A stretch of 47,479 nt of DNA, from NCBI GenBank assembly GCA_016929395.1, contig JAFGIX010000049.1, forward strand, positions 1 through 47,479, read 5' to 3'. Shown in pieces: positions 7,753 through 16,149 of the stretch (its first letter is position 1; each line of letters opens with the position of its first letter). The position numbers and the translations under genes were made by a program. The notes beneath the pieces were generated by a model. It was given only the letters and a program-made list of their open reading frames with translations. It searched no databases and was not told the origin of the DNA. This stretch comes from Candidatus Zymogenus saltonus. GTDB taxonomy: Bacteria > Desulfobacterota > Zymogenia > Zymogenales > Zymogenaceae.

Positions 7753-8289
7753 ATGTCAAGGATAGGCAAAAAGCCCGTTCCAATACCGGAAGGAGTCGAG
7801 GTCGTTGTCAAGGATGGAGAGATCGTGGTGACCGGCCCAAGGGGGAGCCTCAGCCAATCCATCCCATCGGAGGTCACCGTTAAGGTGGAAAATAACGGGA
7901 TAGTCGTGACCTCGGATAAAGATTTAAGGAAATCTAAAGCGTTTCAGGGTCTTTGCAGGGCGCTGATAGACAACATGGTTGTCGGTGTTTCCAATGGGAT
8001 CACTAAATCCCTGGAGATAAATGGATTGGGCTACAGGGCCGATGTCGATGGAAATGAACTCGTGTTGAACCTAGGCTATTCCAATCCTGTCAGGTTTGGG
8101 CTTCCCGATGGAATAACGGCGAGTGTAGAAAAAAATACACTAATAACGATTCAAGGCATAGACAAGCAGCTGGTTGGTCAGGTGGCCGCGAATATAAGAA
8201 ATTTAAGAAAGCCCGAGCCTTACAAGGGGAAGGGAATCAAGTATGCTGGTGAGAAGATCAGGAGAAAGGCCGGGAAGACCGGCGCTTAA
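7753..8289 (+). CDS. rplF: 50S ribosomal protein L6 (uL6)
   Basis: 178 aa: [19 protein letters not shown] at the N-terminus and the C-terminal [20 protein letters not shown] signature. Its two tandem alpha-beta domains are of normal length. L6 lies near the factor-binding centre next to the sarcin-ricin loop. The start has no strong Shine-Dalgarno sequence (GAGGTTGAATAGTAGAAG precedes), so the upstream hairpins might affect initiation. Confidence 0.97.
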   Translation: MSRIGKKPVPIPEGVEVVVKDGEIVVTGPRGSLSQSIPSEVTVKVENNGIVVTSDKDLRKSKAFQGLCRALIDNMVVGVSNGITKSLEINGLGYRADVDGNELVLNLGYSNPVRFGLPDGITASVEKNTLITIQGIDKQLVGQVAANIRNLRKPEPYKGKGIKYAGEKIRRKAGKTGA

Positions 8290-8300
8290 GGAGTAATGCC

Positions 8301-8675
8301 GTGAAGAAGCTGTCAAAGAGTGTTTCAGGGAGAATTAGGAGAAAAAAGCGGATAAAGCTGAAGATAAGGGGAACTTCAGCCAAGCCGAGGCTCTGCGTTT
8401 TCAGAAGCGCAAAACATATTTATGCCCAGATTGTCGACGATAGTCTCAGGGTGACTCTGGCCAGTTCGTCAAGCGTGGATAAGGAAATCGCAAAGAAGTT
8501 CGGGAAAGGCGGCGGGGGAAATATAGGAGCCGCCAAAATAGTGGGTAAAAGCATCGCGGAGAAGGCCGGAGCAAAAGGGATAAAAACGGTGGTTTTCGAC
8601 CGGGGCGGCTATCTCTACCACGGGAGGGTAAAGGCGCTGGCCGATGCGGCGAGAGAAAGAGGGCTGGAGTTTTAG
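8301..8675 (+). CDS. rplR: 50S ribosomal protein L18 (uL18)
   Basis: 124 aa from GTG 8301, with AAGGAG at 8288-8293. [20 protein letters not shown] is the 5S rRNA-binding arm, and the end [20 protein letters not shown] with GLEF is the family C-terminus. L18 helps bring 5S rRNA into the central protuberance with L5. Normal length and order. Confidence 0.97.
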   Translation: MKKLSKSVSGRIRRKKRIKLKIRGTSAKPRLCVFRSAKHIYAQIVDDSLRVTLASSSSVDKEIAKKFGKGGGGNIGAAKIVGKSIAEKAGAKGIKTVVFDRGGYLYHGRVKALADAARERGLEF

Positions 8676-8704
8676 GGACCATGATATTTTATGGAGATTA
8701 AATC

Positions 8705-9211
8705 ATGTCGTTTTTTCCTGACGAAAATGAATTCATAGACAAGGTAGTTCATATAAACCGGGTGGCGAAGGTCGTAAAGGGGGGAAGGCGCTTTTCGTTT
8801 TCAGCAATGGTAGTTGTGGGCGACGGAAAAGGCCAGGTGGGATACGGAATGGGTAAAGCCCAGGAGGTCCCGGAGGCTATAAGGAAGGGAATCGAGAAAG
8901 CGAAGAAGAACATGATAAAGGTACCTCTCTTGAAATCCACCATTCCGTTCGATGTCATAGGGAGGTACGGGGCTGGGAAGGTCATGCTGAAATCGGCCTC
9001 TGAGGGAACCGGGATCATCGCGGGCGGGGCCGTCAGGGCCGTTGTTGAGACGGCGGGGATAAAAAACATCCTCACCAAGTGTCTCGGTTCACACAATCCC
9101 CACAACCTCGTTAAGGCCACCATCGACGGCTTAACCCAGCTTAGAACACCTGAGGATATTGCCCGGATTCGCGGCAAATCGGTTGAAAATTTGGGCGTGG
9201 AAAAGAAGTAA
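8705..9211 (+). CDS. rpsE: 30S ribosomal protein S5 (uS5)
   Basis: 168 aa. The double-stranded RNA-binding-like N-domain contains [20 protein letters not shown], and the C-domain contains [20 protein letters not shown]5 works in decoding accuracy and mRNA unwinding together with S3 and S4. The ATG at 8705 fits the family start region ([18 protein letters not shown]). Nothing unusual. Confidence 0.97.
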   Translation: MSFFPDENEFIDKVVHINRVAKVVKGGRRFSFSAMVVVGDGKGQVGYGMGKAQEVPEAIRKGIEKAKKNMIKVPLLKSTIPFDVIGRYGAGKVMLKSASEGTGIIAGGAVRAVVETAGIKNILTKCLGSHNPHNLVKATIDGLTQLRTPEDIARIRGKSVENLGVEKK

Positions 9212-9260
9212 TAGATAACTCATATAGTTAAAGTTAAATGGCGAAGGGGACGGCAGAACA

Positions 9261-9452
9261 ATGAGTAAAAAGCAAACGAAGACCATAAGCGTGACTCAGA
9301 CCAGGAGCGGTATCGGAAGACCCGAAAAACATAAAAAGGTCCTGAAGGGAATGGGTCTCGGCAAGATGCACAGGACCGTCGAGCTTCCCGACACCCCCGA
9401 GAGCTGGGGGATGATAAAGAAAGTCATTCACCTTGTTGAGGTAAAGGAGTAG
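9261..9452 (+). CDS. rpmD: 50S ribosomal protein L30 (uL30)
   Basis: 63 aa with ISVTQTRSGIGRPEKHKKVL and LGLGK-like GLGKMHRTVELPDTP, the compact ferredoxin-like L30 fold. L30 is a small surface protein of the 50S subunit that many lineages have lost, so its presence here is mildly informative. It precedes rplO by 3 nt as in the standard spc operon. Confidence 0.96.
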   Translation: MSKKQTKTISVTQTRSGIGRPEKHKKVLKGMGLGKMHRTVELPDTPESWGMIKKVIHLVEVKE

Positions 9453-9455
9453 GAG

Positions 9456-9896
9456 ATGGATCTTTCCAACCTGAAACCAAGAGAAGGGGCCATAAAAAAG
9501 AAAAAGAGGGTGGCCCGGGGAGAGGCCGGAAAAGGCGGAAAGACGGCGGGACGGGGCTATAATGGGCAGAATTCCCGCTCCGGGGGGAAGGTAAGGCCCG
9601 GCTTCGAGGGGGGACAGATGCCCCTGGCAAGGAGGCTTCCCAAGAGGGGATTCAAGAACCTCTTTAAAAAGGATTACTCGATAATAAACCTCAGAGACCT
9701 GAGCAGGTTCGAGGTAAACGGCGTTGTGGACACAGACGAGTTGATGAAGGAAAAGAAGATAGATAAGGCGAAAAACGGTATCAAGGTGTTGGGTGTGGGG
9801 GAGGTCAAAAAGGCCCTTACCGTCAAGGCCCACAAATTTTCAAAGTCCGCAAAGGAGAAAATAGAGGCCTGCGGTGGAAAGGTGGAGGTGATCTAA
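9456..9896 (+). CDS. rplO: 50S ribosomal protein L15 (uL15)
   Basis: 146 aa with the Gly/Arg-rich extended N-terminus (VARGEAGKGGKTAGRGYNGQ, then GGKVRPGFEGGQMPLARRLP) and the C-terminal globular part. L15 is a late 50S assembly protein. Its stop directly abuts the secY start, and a near-perfect anti-16S match (GGAGGTGATC, 9884-9893) inside its end drives secY translation. Confidence 0.97.
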   Translation: MDLSNLKPREGAIKKKKRVARGEAGKGGKTAGRGYNGQNSRSGGKVRPGFEGGQMPLARRLPKRGFKNLFKKDYSIINLRDLSRFEVNGVVDTDELMKEKKIDKAKNGIKVLGVGEVKKALTVKAHKFSKSAKEKIEACGGKVEVI

Positions 9897-11225
9897 GTGA
9901 CGTCGGGATTCCAGAATATATTTAAAATCCCTGAGCTCAAAAACAGGATTCTAATAACCTTTGCGCTTCTGGCGGTCTACAGGGTCGGTATCCACATCCC
10001 AACGCCGGGCACCGATACAGCAGCCCTCTCCGCCTTTTTCGACAGCGCCTCGGGCACACTCTTTGGATTCTTCGACATGTTTTCGGGCGGCGGATTGAGT
10101 AACCTCTCGGTCTTCGCCCTGGGGATTATGCCCTACATCAGCGCCTCCATTATCCTCCAGCTCTTGACGGTGGTTATACCTTATCTCGAGAGGCTGTCAA
10201 AAGAGGGGGAGGAGGGCAGAAAAAAGATCACCCAGTATACACGCTACGGGACGGTGGTCCTCTCGGCGTTTCAGGGATTCGCCATAAGCTTCGGACTGGA
10301 GCAGATGCAGAGCCCCTTCGGGGACCCCATCGTTCTCGATCCCGGCTGGTCATTCAGGATCATGACGATGATTACACTTACCGCCGGCACCGCCTTCATA
10401 ATGTGGCTCGGCGAGCAGATCACCGAGAGGGGAATCGGAAACGGAATCTCCCTTATAATATTCGCCGGAATCGTGGCGAGGATGCCCGCCGCCATTCTGC
10501 AGTCCATCGGCCTTGTCGGCGAGGCGGGAATATCGCCCCTAAGCTTCCTCATAATCTTGGCCGTGATGATTGTTGTAGTTGCGGCGATTATTTATATGGA
10601 ACGGGGACAGAGAAGGCTCCCCGTGCAATATGCAAAGCGGGTTGTGGGAAGAAAGATGTACGGCGGGAGCAGCACGCATCTCCCGTTGAGGATAAATACG
10701 TCCGGGGTTATCCCGCCGATATTTGCCTCATCAATACTCATGTTTCCGCTGACTATTTTCAACTTTCTGCCGAAAAATATCAGTGATAGTCATCCGTGGA
10801 TACTCTCTCTGCAAAACCAGTTCAGCCCGGTGGCCCCGTTGTACAACGTCCTCTACGTTTTATTGATCGTCTTCTTCTGCTATTTCTACACGGCGGTTAC
10901 CTTTAATCCAATAGACGTCGCTGATAATATGAAGAGATACGGCGGCTTTATCCCCGGGATCAGGCCGGGGAGAAAAACTTCCGAGTATATAGACAAGGTC
11001 CTGACGAGGATCACCCTTGTGGGAGCGTTTTACGTTGCGGCGGTCTGCGTGCTGCCGACGATCCTCATAGCCCTTTACAACGTTCCGTTCTACTTCGGAG
11101 GAACGGCGCTTCTGATCGTTGTGGGTGTGGCCCTAGATACCGCCCAGCAGATAGAGTCCCACATGATAACGAGACACTACGACGGGTTTATGAAGAAGGG
11201 CAAGTTAAAGGGGAGGAGAGGATAA
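9897..11225 (+). CDS. secY: Protein translocase subunit SecY
   Basis: 442 aa with ten predicted membrane helices, the central channel of the Sec translocon in the inner membrane. Hallmarks are [11 protein letters not shown] in the N-terminal region, the [15 protein letters not shown] plug-side helix, the [14 protein letters not shown] cytoplasmic loop and the [17 protein letters not shown] loop that binds SecA or ribosomes. The GTG start directly follows the rplO stop, with GGAGGTGATC 4 nt before it. Its partners SecE and SecG are not in this window. Confidence 0.97.
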   Translation: MTSGFQNIFKIPELKNRILITFALLAVYRVGIHIPTPGTDTAALSAFFDSASGTLFGFFDMFSGGGLSNLSVFALGIMPYISASIILQLLTVVIPYLERLSKEGEEGRKKITQYTRYGTVVLSAFQGFAISFGLEQMQSPFGDPIVLDPGWSFRIMTMITLTAGTAFIMWLGEQITERGIGNGISLIIFAGIVARMPAAILQSIGLVGEAGISPLSFLIILAVMIVVVAAIIYMERGQRRLPVQYAKRVVGRKMYGGSSTHLPLRINTSGVIPPIFASSILMFPLTIFNFLPKNISDSHPWILSLQNQFSPVAPLYNVLYVLLIVFFCYFYTAVTFNPIDVADNMKRYGGFIPGIRPGRKTSEYIDKVLTRITLVGAFYVAAVCVLPTILIALYNVPFYFGGTALLIVVGVALDTAQQIESHMITRHYDGFMKKGKLKGRRG

Positions 11226-11442
11226 AAAGGGGAGTAGGGGTTGAGGTAAGGGTTGAGATGGGTAGTCGAAGCGGGGATCGAGGTGGGGGTGGACGGGGAT
11301 TGTGATTTGAAATAAGAAGTGGTATAATCAAAATTTAGTATTGGAAATATCTTGGTTGTTTCAGCGTTCAACCGGATTTTTAAGTTTTTATGTTTGTTGC
11401 GTTGAAAGTTGTAGTTGATAATCTAAGGATGTGGTAAGAGCT
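11226..11442 (+). other. G-tract spacer 5 (secY-adk)
   Basis: G runs at 11229, 11237, 11250, 11260, 11273, 11285 and 11295, with the shared words GGGTTGAGG (11238-11246) and GGATCGAGG (11275-11283). After 11300 the composition becomes AT-rich and holds a strong promoter (listed separately) and a weak hairpin GGTTG (11354-11358)/CAACC (11369-11373) followed by T-rich sequence. Confidence 0.7.
11300..11328 (+). promoter_or_regulatory. Strong sigma-70-type promoter before adk
   Basis: TTGTGA (11300-11305), a 17-nt spacer and a perfect TATAAT (11323-11328), with the extended -10 TG at 11320-11321 (TGGTATAAT). Transcription would begin near 11335, about 108 nt before adk. It would let adk-infA-rpmJ-rpsM-rpsK-rpsD-rpoA-rplQ be expressed separately from the S10-spc part. 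Confidence 0.75.
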
Positions 11443-12099
11443 ATGTCAAACAAAAAAAACATTATTCTGTTGGGGCCCCCGGGGGCCGGTAAGGGAACCC
11501 AGGCCGTGAGAATGTCGGAAAAATATAAAATTCCTCAGATTTCCACGGGCGACATATTAAGAAGTGCCGTGGCCGCGGGGACGGAGCTCGGCAAGGAGGC
11601 GAAAAAGTTCATGGACAGGGGCGACCTTGTTCCCGACGAGGTGGTCGTGGGACTCGTGGAGGAGAGGCTCAAAGATGCTGATTGCAAAAACGGCTATATC
11701 TTGGACGGCTTCCCGAGGACCGTAAATCAGGCGAAATCCCTGGACAAGATGCTGGGAGGGAAGGGGGACGGGATCAGTCATGTAATCAGCATTGAGGTCG
11801 ATAACGATGAGCTGCTGAAAAGGCTTACCGGAAGGAGAACCTGCAGGGAATGCAAGGCCATGTACCATGTTGTTTTCGAACCACCCAAATCCGAGGGCAA
11901 ATGTGATAAGTGCGGCGGAGAGCTTTACCAGAGGGACGACGACAAAGAGGAGACGATAAAGGCAAGGCTCAAGGTTTATGCCGATCAGACCGAGCCCCTT
12001 ATAGAATACTACAGCGAAAAGGGCCTTAAGAGGTCGATTGCCGGGAGCGGGGGAATAGACAATATTTTCAAGAAAATAACCGAGGTTTTGGAAGGATAA
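11443..12099 (+). CDS. adk: Adenylate kinase, zinc-lid type
   Basis: 218 aa from ATG 11443; a GTG four codons earlier is an alternative start. The enzyme interconverts ATP plus AMP and two ADP in the cytoplasm. The P-loop [10 protein letters not shown] is at the N-terminus, [10 protein letters not shown] in the AMP/CORE part and [14 protein letters not shown] opens the LID. The LID has four cysteines (CREC, then CDKC), so it is the structural-zinc version rather than the hydrogen-bonded E. coli type. In many bacteria map follows; here infA comes 28 nt downstream and no map is present. Confidence 0.97.
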   Translation: MSNKKNIILLGPPGAGKGTQAVRMSEKYKIPQISTGDILRSAVAAGTELGKEAKKFMDRGDLVPDEVVVGLVEERLKDADCKNGYILDGFPRTVNQAKSLDKMLGGKGDGISHVISIEVDNDELLKRLTGRRTCRECKAMYHVVFEPPKSEGKCDKCGGELYQRDDDKEETIKARLKVYADQTEPLIEYYSEKGLKRSIAGSGGIDNIFKKITEVLEG

Positions 12100-12127
12100 A
12101 GACACTCTTTTAAAGGGTAATTATTTT

Positions 12128-12346
12128 ATGCCGAAGGAAGAGGCCATAGAGGTTGAGGGTACGGTGCAGGAGGTCCTGCCGAATGCCATGTTCAAGGTAG
12201 AGCTGGAAAATGGTCACAAGGTATTGGCGCACATCTCTGGAAAGATGAGGATGCATTTTATAAAGATCCTGAAGGGAGACAAGGTTACCGTGGAACTTTC
12301 ACCATACGATCTCTCCAGAGGCAGGATAACATACCGTTCAAAATAG
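12128..12346 (+). CDS. infA: Translation initiation factor IF-1
   Basis: 72 aa, the normal length. It starts [20 protein letters not shown] and contains the OB-fold run [20 protein letters not shown] and the end [17 protein letters not shown]-1 blocks the A site during initiation. Its place between adk and rpmJ matches the alpha-operon edge, minus the usual map gene. Confidence 0.98.
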   Translation: MPKEEAIEVEGTVQEVLPNAMFKVELENGHKVLAHISGKMRMHFIKILKGDKVTVELSPYDLSRGRITYRSK

Positions 12347-12386
12347 TCCGCATCTTTGGACCTTACAAGTTTAAGGGGGAAGATAA

Positions 12387-12500
12387 ATGAAGGTGAGAGC
12401 ATCTGTAAAGAAGATCTGCGATAAGTGCAAGATTATTAAAAGACACGGCGTTGTTCGGATAATCTGCGAGAATCCGAAACATAAACAGCGCCAGGGATAA
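12387..12500 (+). CDS. rpmJ: 50S ribosomal protein L36 (bL36), zinc type
   Basis: A 37-aa protein starting [20 protein letters not shown] and ending in [10 protein letters not shown]. It has the C-X2-C-X12-C-X4-H zinc ribbon of the C-plus form of L36. AAGGGGGA at 12373-12380 is the ribosome-binding site. L36 is the smallest 50S protein. Its place between infA and rpsM is canonical. Confidence 0.97.
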   Translation: MKVRASVKKICDKCKIIKRHGVVRIICENPKHKQRQG

Positions 12501-12521
12501 TTGTAAAAGGAGGGTAATGCT

Positions 12522-12887
12522 TTGGCAAGAATAGCTGGGGTGGACCTGCCCAAGAACAAGCGGATAATTATCGGTCTTACATATATATACGGTATCGGAA
12601 AGACCGTGTCAAAAAAGATTCTGGAAGAGGCCGGAATAGATTTTGATCTCAAGACCGATGACTTGACGGATAAGGATATAACCACCATAAGGGAGATAAT
12701 AACCTCCAATTACACCGTTGAGGGAGACTTAAGGAAAGAGCGCTCCATGAACGTGAAGATGCTCATGGATCTGGGAAATTACAGGGGACTGAGACACAGA
12801 AAGGGCCTCCCCGTCAGGGGGCAGCGGACTTCCACAAACGCCCGAACCAGAAAGGGACCCAAGAAAGTAAAGATTAAGAGAAAATAG
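12522..12887 (+). CDS. rpsM: 30S ribosomal protein S13 (uS13)
   Basis: 121 aa with start codon TTG at 12522, preceded by AAAAGGAGGG (12505-12514). The product begins (M)[13 protein letters not shown] and ends with [20 protein letters not shown], whose basic tail touches P-site tRNA. S13 forms intersubunit bridges with L5 in the head. The TTG start is supported by the family alignment, since ARIAGV directly follows the initiator. Confidence 0.97.
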   Translation: MARIAGVDLPKNKRIIIGLTYIYGIGKTVSKKILEEAGIDFDLKTDDLTDKDITTIREIITSNYTVEGDLRKERSMNVKMLMDLGNYRGLRHRKGLPVRGQRTSTNARTRKGPKKVKIKRK

Positions 12888-12896
12888 GAATAATAA

Positions 12897-13289
12897 ATGG
12901 CAAAAGGTAAGAGAGTAGTCAGGAAAAAGAAGGAGAAGAAGAACGTAAACGTGGGGATTGCCCACATTCAGTCCACGTTCAATAATACCATAGTTACCAT
13001 CACGGATCTTTCCGGAAACGTCCTGACGTGGTCAAGCTCCGGGATGCAGGGGTACAAGGGCTCCAGAAAGAGCACTCCGTTTGCCTCGCAGCAGGCCGCA
13101 ACCGACGCCGCAAAAAAGGCGATGGAGCACGGGATGAAGACGGTAGACGTTTACGTCAAGGGGCCGGGCGCCGGCAGGGAGGCGGCCCTGAGGGCCATCC
13201 AGGCGGCCGGGCTTGAGGTTAACGTGATAAAAGACGTAACGCCGATCCCTCATAACGGATGCAGGCCGCCCAAGAGACGTAGGGTTTAG
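12897..13289 (+). CDS. rpsK: 30S ribosomal protein S11 (uS11)
   Basis: 130 aa: a basic N-tail, then [18 protein letters not shown], the [14 protein letters not shown] motif and the C-terminus [19 protein letters not shown]11 lies on the platform by the mRNA exit. The isoaspartate-forming site near the C-terminal NGC is conserved. The gene sits 9 nt after rpsM. Confidence 0.98.
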   Translation: MAKGKRVVRKKKEKKNVNVGIAHIQSTFNNTIVTITDLSGNVLTWSSSGMQGYKGSRKSTPFASQQAATDAAKKAMEHGMKTVDVYVKGPGAGREAALRAIQAAGLEVNVIKDVTPIPHNGCRPPKRRRV

Positions 13290-13329
13290 GTTTTTATTAA
13301 AGATAGTAACAGCTGATCGGAGGTTTGAT

Positions 13330-13956
13330 TTGGCAAGGTACAGGGGTCCGGTGTGCAAGCTCTGCAGAAGAGAGGGGATGAAGCTTTTCCTTAAGGGCGA
13401 CAGATGCTTTGGAGAAAAATGCGCCATCGAGAGACGCAATTATCCCCCCGGAGAGCATGGTCAGGGAAGGACCAAATTCTCGGAATATGGCAATCAGTTG
13501 AGAGAAAAACAAAAGGTGAAGAGGATGTACGGCGTGCTTGAGAGCCAGTTTCACCGTTATTTTAAAGAGGCCGAGAGAATCAAGGGTATTACGGGAGAAA
13601 ACCTCTTGATACTTCTGGAGAGAAGGCTGGACAACATGGTGTATCGCCTGGGATTTGCCGGCTCCAGGAGCGAGGCGAGACAGCTCGTACGGCACAGCCA
13701 TTTTCTGATAAACGGAAGAAAGGTCAACATCCCGTCGTTTTTGACAAGTCCTGATGATAAAATACAGCTGAGAGAAAAGAGCAGAAAGATAGGGAAAATA
13801 CTCGATTCTCTCGAAACCGTAGCAAGACGGGGTATACCATCCTGGCTTGATTATGATAAAAATTCCTTTACCGGCACGATAAAGGCCTTGCCTTCAAGGG
13901 AAGAGCTGACTATGCCGATATCGGAAAACCTCATTGTAGAGCTATACTCCAAGTAA
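13330..13956 (+). CDS. rpsD: 30S ribosomal protein S4 (uS4), zinc type
   Basis: 208 aa from TTG 13330, preceded by CGGAGG at 13318-13323. The N-terminal part has four cysteines (CKLC, then CFGEKC), the zinc-binding C-plus form. The S4 RNA-binding domain ([20 protein letters not shown]) begins about residue 98. S4 nucleates 30S body assembly and, in E. coli, represses the alpha operon; the E. coli pseudoknot target upstream of rpsM is not recognisable here. Confidence 0.97.
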   Translation: MARYRGPVCKLCRREGMKLFLKGDRCFGEKCAIERRNYPPGEHGQGRTKFSEYGNQLREKQKVKRMYGVLESQFHRYFKEAERIKGITGENLLILLERRLDNMVYRLGFAGSRSEARQLVRHSHFLINGRKVNIPSFLTSPDDKIQLREKSRKIGKILDSLETVARRGIPSWLDYDKNSFTGTIKALPSREELTMPISENLIVELYSK

Positions 13957-14003
13957 GATTCAAATTTCAGTGTGAGGATGGCTTTTCAAAACTGGGGGAT
14001 TTT

Positions 14004-15032
14004 ATGGGCAGTACAATTCAAGCCAATTGGCGCGAGTTAATAAAACCTAAGAAGCTTGTGGCGGATTCGGGAGAATTCAACGAATTCTACGGCAAATTCG
14101 AAGCAGAGCCCTTCGAGAGGGGTTTCGGCATAACTATCGGTAATTCCTTGAGGAGAATACTCCTCTCTTCTATTATGGGAGCCGCCGTCACTTCGGTCAA
14201 AATAAAAGATATTCTCCATGAATATACAACGGTCCCCGGGGTTGTGGAAGATGTAACGGATATTCTGTTGAATATAAAGGGAATTAGGTTCAAGCTCTTC
14301 GATGAAGGCCCGAAAACCGTAAGGATCGAGGCCGTGGGACCCGGCATCGTCAAGGCGGGAGACATCATCTGCGATGATTCGGTAAGGGTCTTCAACCCCG
14401 ATCACCACATAGCCACCCTCTCAAAGGACGGCAAGCTCGGGATAGAGATGAAAGTTAAATGGGGAAGAGGCTACGTCCCGGCGGAGAGGAATAAAGATGA
14501 GGACGAACCTATAGGGACGATTCCCATAGATGCGGTTTTTTCACCCATTAAAAAGGTCAACTTTACAGTTACATCCGCAAGGGTGGGTCAGAGAACGGAT
14601 TACGACAAGCTGAACCTCGAGGTCTGGACCGACGGCAGCGTCTCTCCCGAAGACAGCATCGCCTTTGCGGCGAAGATATTAAAAGAGCATATGAATATCT
14701 TTATAAACTTCGCTGAGGATGCTGAGGAATATATGGAAGAGGTGGAGGATCACAGGGAGGAATTGAACGAGAACCTTCTCAGACCGGTAAGCGAGCTCGA
14801 GCTTTCAGTCAGGTCCTCCAACTGCCTTAAAAACGCCGACATAAAATATATAGGCGACCTCGTCCAAAAGACCGAAATAGAGATGTTGAAGACGAAAAAC
14901 TTCGGCAGAAAATCGCTTAACGAAATAAAAGAGATATTGAACGAGATGGGCCTGAGATTCGGCATGAAGCTGGAGAATTGGCCGCCGGAAGAGCTCTCGG
15001 AATCGGAAGAAAAGAAGACCTTCTCCGAGTAG
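14004..15032 (+). CDS. rpoA: DNA-directed RNA polymerase subunit alpha
   Basis: 342 aa. The N-terminal assembly domain has [20 protein letters not shown] and the C-terminal domain (about residues 255-320) has [17 protein letters not shown] and [20 protein letters not shown], which bind UP elements and activators. The two domains are joined by an acidic linker. Alpha nucleates polymerase assembly. An acidic C-terminal tail ([14 protein letters not shown]) extends past the usual end. The gene is separated from rplQ by a 209-bp G-tract spacer. Confidence 0.98.
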   Translation: MGSTIQANWRELIKPKKLVADSGEFNEFYGKFEAEPFERGFGITIGNSLRRILLSSIMGAAVTSVKIKDILHEYTTVPGVVEDVTDILLNIKGIRFKLFDEGPKTVRIEAVGPGIVKAGDIICDDSVRVFNPDHHIATLSKDGKLGIEMKVKWGRGYVPAERNKDEDEPIGTIPIDAVFSPIKKVNFTVTSARVGQRTDYDKLNLEVWTDGSVSPEDSIAFAAKILKEHMNIFINFAEDAEEYMEEVEDHREELNENLLRPVSELELSVRSSNCLKNADIKYIGDLVQKTEIEMLKTKNFGRKSLNEIKEILNEMGLRFGMKLENWPPEELSESEEKKTFSE

Positions 15033-15241
15033 GTGAAGGCCGGATTCGAGTGGATACGGGCAGGAATGGGGGGGGCTTAAAGGTTGTGAGATGTTTATCG
15101 GGGAATGTGTGTAGCAAATATATTTATGGGGTAGGGGGATTTAAAGGGTAAAGGGATATAGGGGGAAGGGGGATAAGTTAAGGGGGGGGACGAAAGGATT
15201 TGGGGGAAGGGGAAATTTTTTGTTTTTAAGGGAATAAAAAT
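15033..15241 (+). other. G-tract spacer 6 (rpoA-rplQ), strongest quadruplex motif
   Basis: Six G runs at 15128, 15134, 15146, 15153, 15161 and 15168 have loops of 2, 7, 4, 5 and 2 nt, so several overlapping canonical quadruplexes are possible. Further G8 runs occur at 15068-15075 and 15182-15189, and G5/G4 at 15202 and 15209. The shared word GGGATAA is present. No ORF, promoter or terminator was recognised. Confidence 0.75.
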
Positions 15242-15847
15242 ATGCGACATCAGAAAGCAGGAAATAGACTTGGGCGGAACTCAAGCCACAGAAAGGCCTT
15301 GATGAGGAACATGGCCACATCGCTTCTGGATTACGAGAGGATCGAGACCACGGAGGCCAAGGCAAAGGAGCTGAGGCGTTATGCCGAGAAGATGATCACC
15401 CTCGGCAAAAGGGGGGATCTCCATGCCCGCAGGCAGGCTTTATCCTTTATAAGGAAAAGGGAGGTTGTCGCAAAAATCTTCGATGAATATGCCGAGAGGT
15501 TCAAGGACAGGCCCGGTGGGTATACCCGAATAATGAAAATGGGAAGGAGGACGGGAGACAACGCTCGTATGGCAATAATCGAGTTGATCCCCGGAGAGAA
15601 GGAGAAGAAGAAAGGAAAAGAGAAAGAAAAGAAGAAAACCACCGCGGCAAAGCCGGCTAAAGTCGTAAAGGGAGACAAGGACAAGGCAAAGGAGAAGGTC
15701 AAGAAAGAGGTAAAGAAAAAAGTAAAAAAAGAGATAAATAAAAAAGCGAAAGAAACGTCTAAAGTAAAGGGAAAGGCAGAAGATAAGGATAAGGCGGCCT
15801 CAAAGAAGACGGAGAGGAAAGCCGACAAGAAGGAGGAAAAAAAGTAG
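15242..15847 (+). CDS. rplQ: 50S ribosomal protein L17 (bL17) with long charged tail
   Basis: Residues 1-118 are a complete L17: [40 protein letters not shown] and the end [21 protein letters not shown]17 is usually 115-130 aa; here another ~83 residues follow, made almost only of Lys, Glu, Ala, Asp and Thr. The tail is probably disordered and highly basic. It is in frame and closed by TAG. It could extend over the ribosome surface or be a lineage-specific insertion. Last gene of the cluster. Confidence 0.95.
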   Translation: MRHQKAGNRLGRNSSHRKALMRNMATSLLDYERIETTEAKAKELRRYAEKMITLGKRGDLHARRQALSFIRKREVVAKIFDEYAERFKDRPGGYTRIMKMGRRTGDNARMAIIELIPGEKEKKKGKEKEKKKTTAAKPAKVVKGDKDKAKEKVKKEVKKKVKKEINKKAKETSKVKGKAEDKDKAASKKTERKADKKEEKK

Positions 15848-16103
15848 AACGAAGGGGTGAAACGGGATCAATGGTAAAAAAAGGTTGGTAAAGGGGATGG
15901 GGGCAGGGGATAAGTAGGTGGAAAAGGGATCGAGAAAATAGTACTGGGGATGTATATACTTGGTAAATTAAGCGGATATATATAGGAAGGCAAATGGAAA
16001 AAATCTTGTTTATATTGAAATATTCTGATATGGAGAGGTATTTGATGGGATGAGCGGGTTAGATGGTCGATCTCGGTGTGAAAATTTAACCTGATTTGAA
16101 GGC
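15848..16103 (+). other. G-tract spacer 7 and leader of the RND operon
   Basis: G runs at 15854, 15893, 15899, 15906 and 15926 with the shared words GGGATAA (15907) and GGGATCGAG (15926-15934). TTGGTAA occurs at 15885 and 15960. A 19-codon leader ORF (15994-16053) follows, then a possible hairpin GGGTTAGAT (16056-16064)/ATTTAACCT (16084-16092), then the terminator. TATACT at 15955-15960 could be a -10 element but has no good -35. Confidence 0.55.
15994..16053 (+). CDS. Candidate leader peptide of the RND efflux operon
   Basis: The ATG at 15994 is preceded by AGGAAGG (15984-15990) and encodes MEKILFILKYSDMERYLMG before TGA. The ORF ends 50 nt before an intrinsic terminator that itself touches the ribosome-binding site of the next gene, an arrangement typical of ribosome-mediated attenuation. 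The peptide matches no leader I know. It may be a chance ORF; conservation in relatives would decide. Confidence 0.45.
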   Translation: MEKILFILKYSDMERYLMG

Positions 16104-16138
16104 AAGGACAATACTTGTCTTTTTTTATTGTTTTTTTT
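16104..16138 (+). terminator. Intrinsic terminator between rplQ and the RND operon
   Basis: AAGGACAA (16104-16111), loop TAC, TTGTCTTT (16115-16122) forms an 8-bp stem with one G-U pair, followed by TTTT, ATTG and eight Ts. It ends directly at the GGAGG ribosome-binding site of the adaptor gene, so there is no room for a promoter between them. It can therefore act as an attenuator for the pump as well as the end of the ribosomal operon. Confidence 0.7.
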
Positions 16139-16149
16139 GGAGGAAGATA

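Noticed and set aside
16096-16149. Earlier start of the RND adaptor
   Set aside because: The extra residues (LVFFYCFFW) are simply the translated T-tract of the intrinsic terminator, and GGAGG sits right before TTG 16150.
88-16149. G-rich spacers as CRISPR or as insertion elements
   Set aside because: No regular repeat-spacer spacing, no terminal inverted repeats, no target duplications and no transposase gene.
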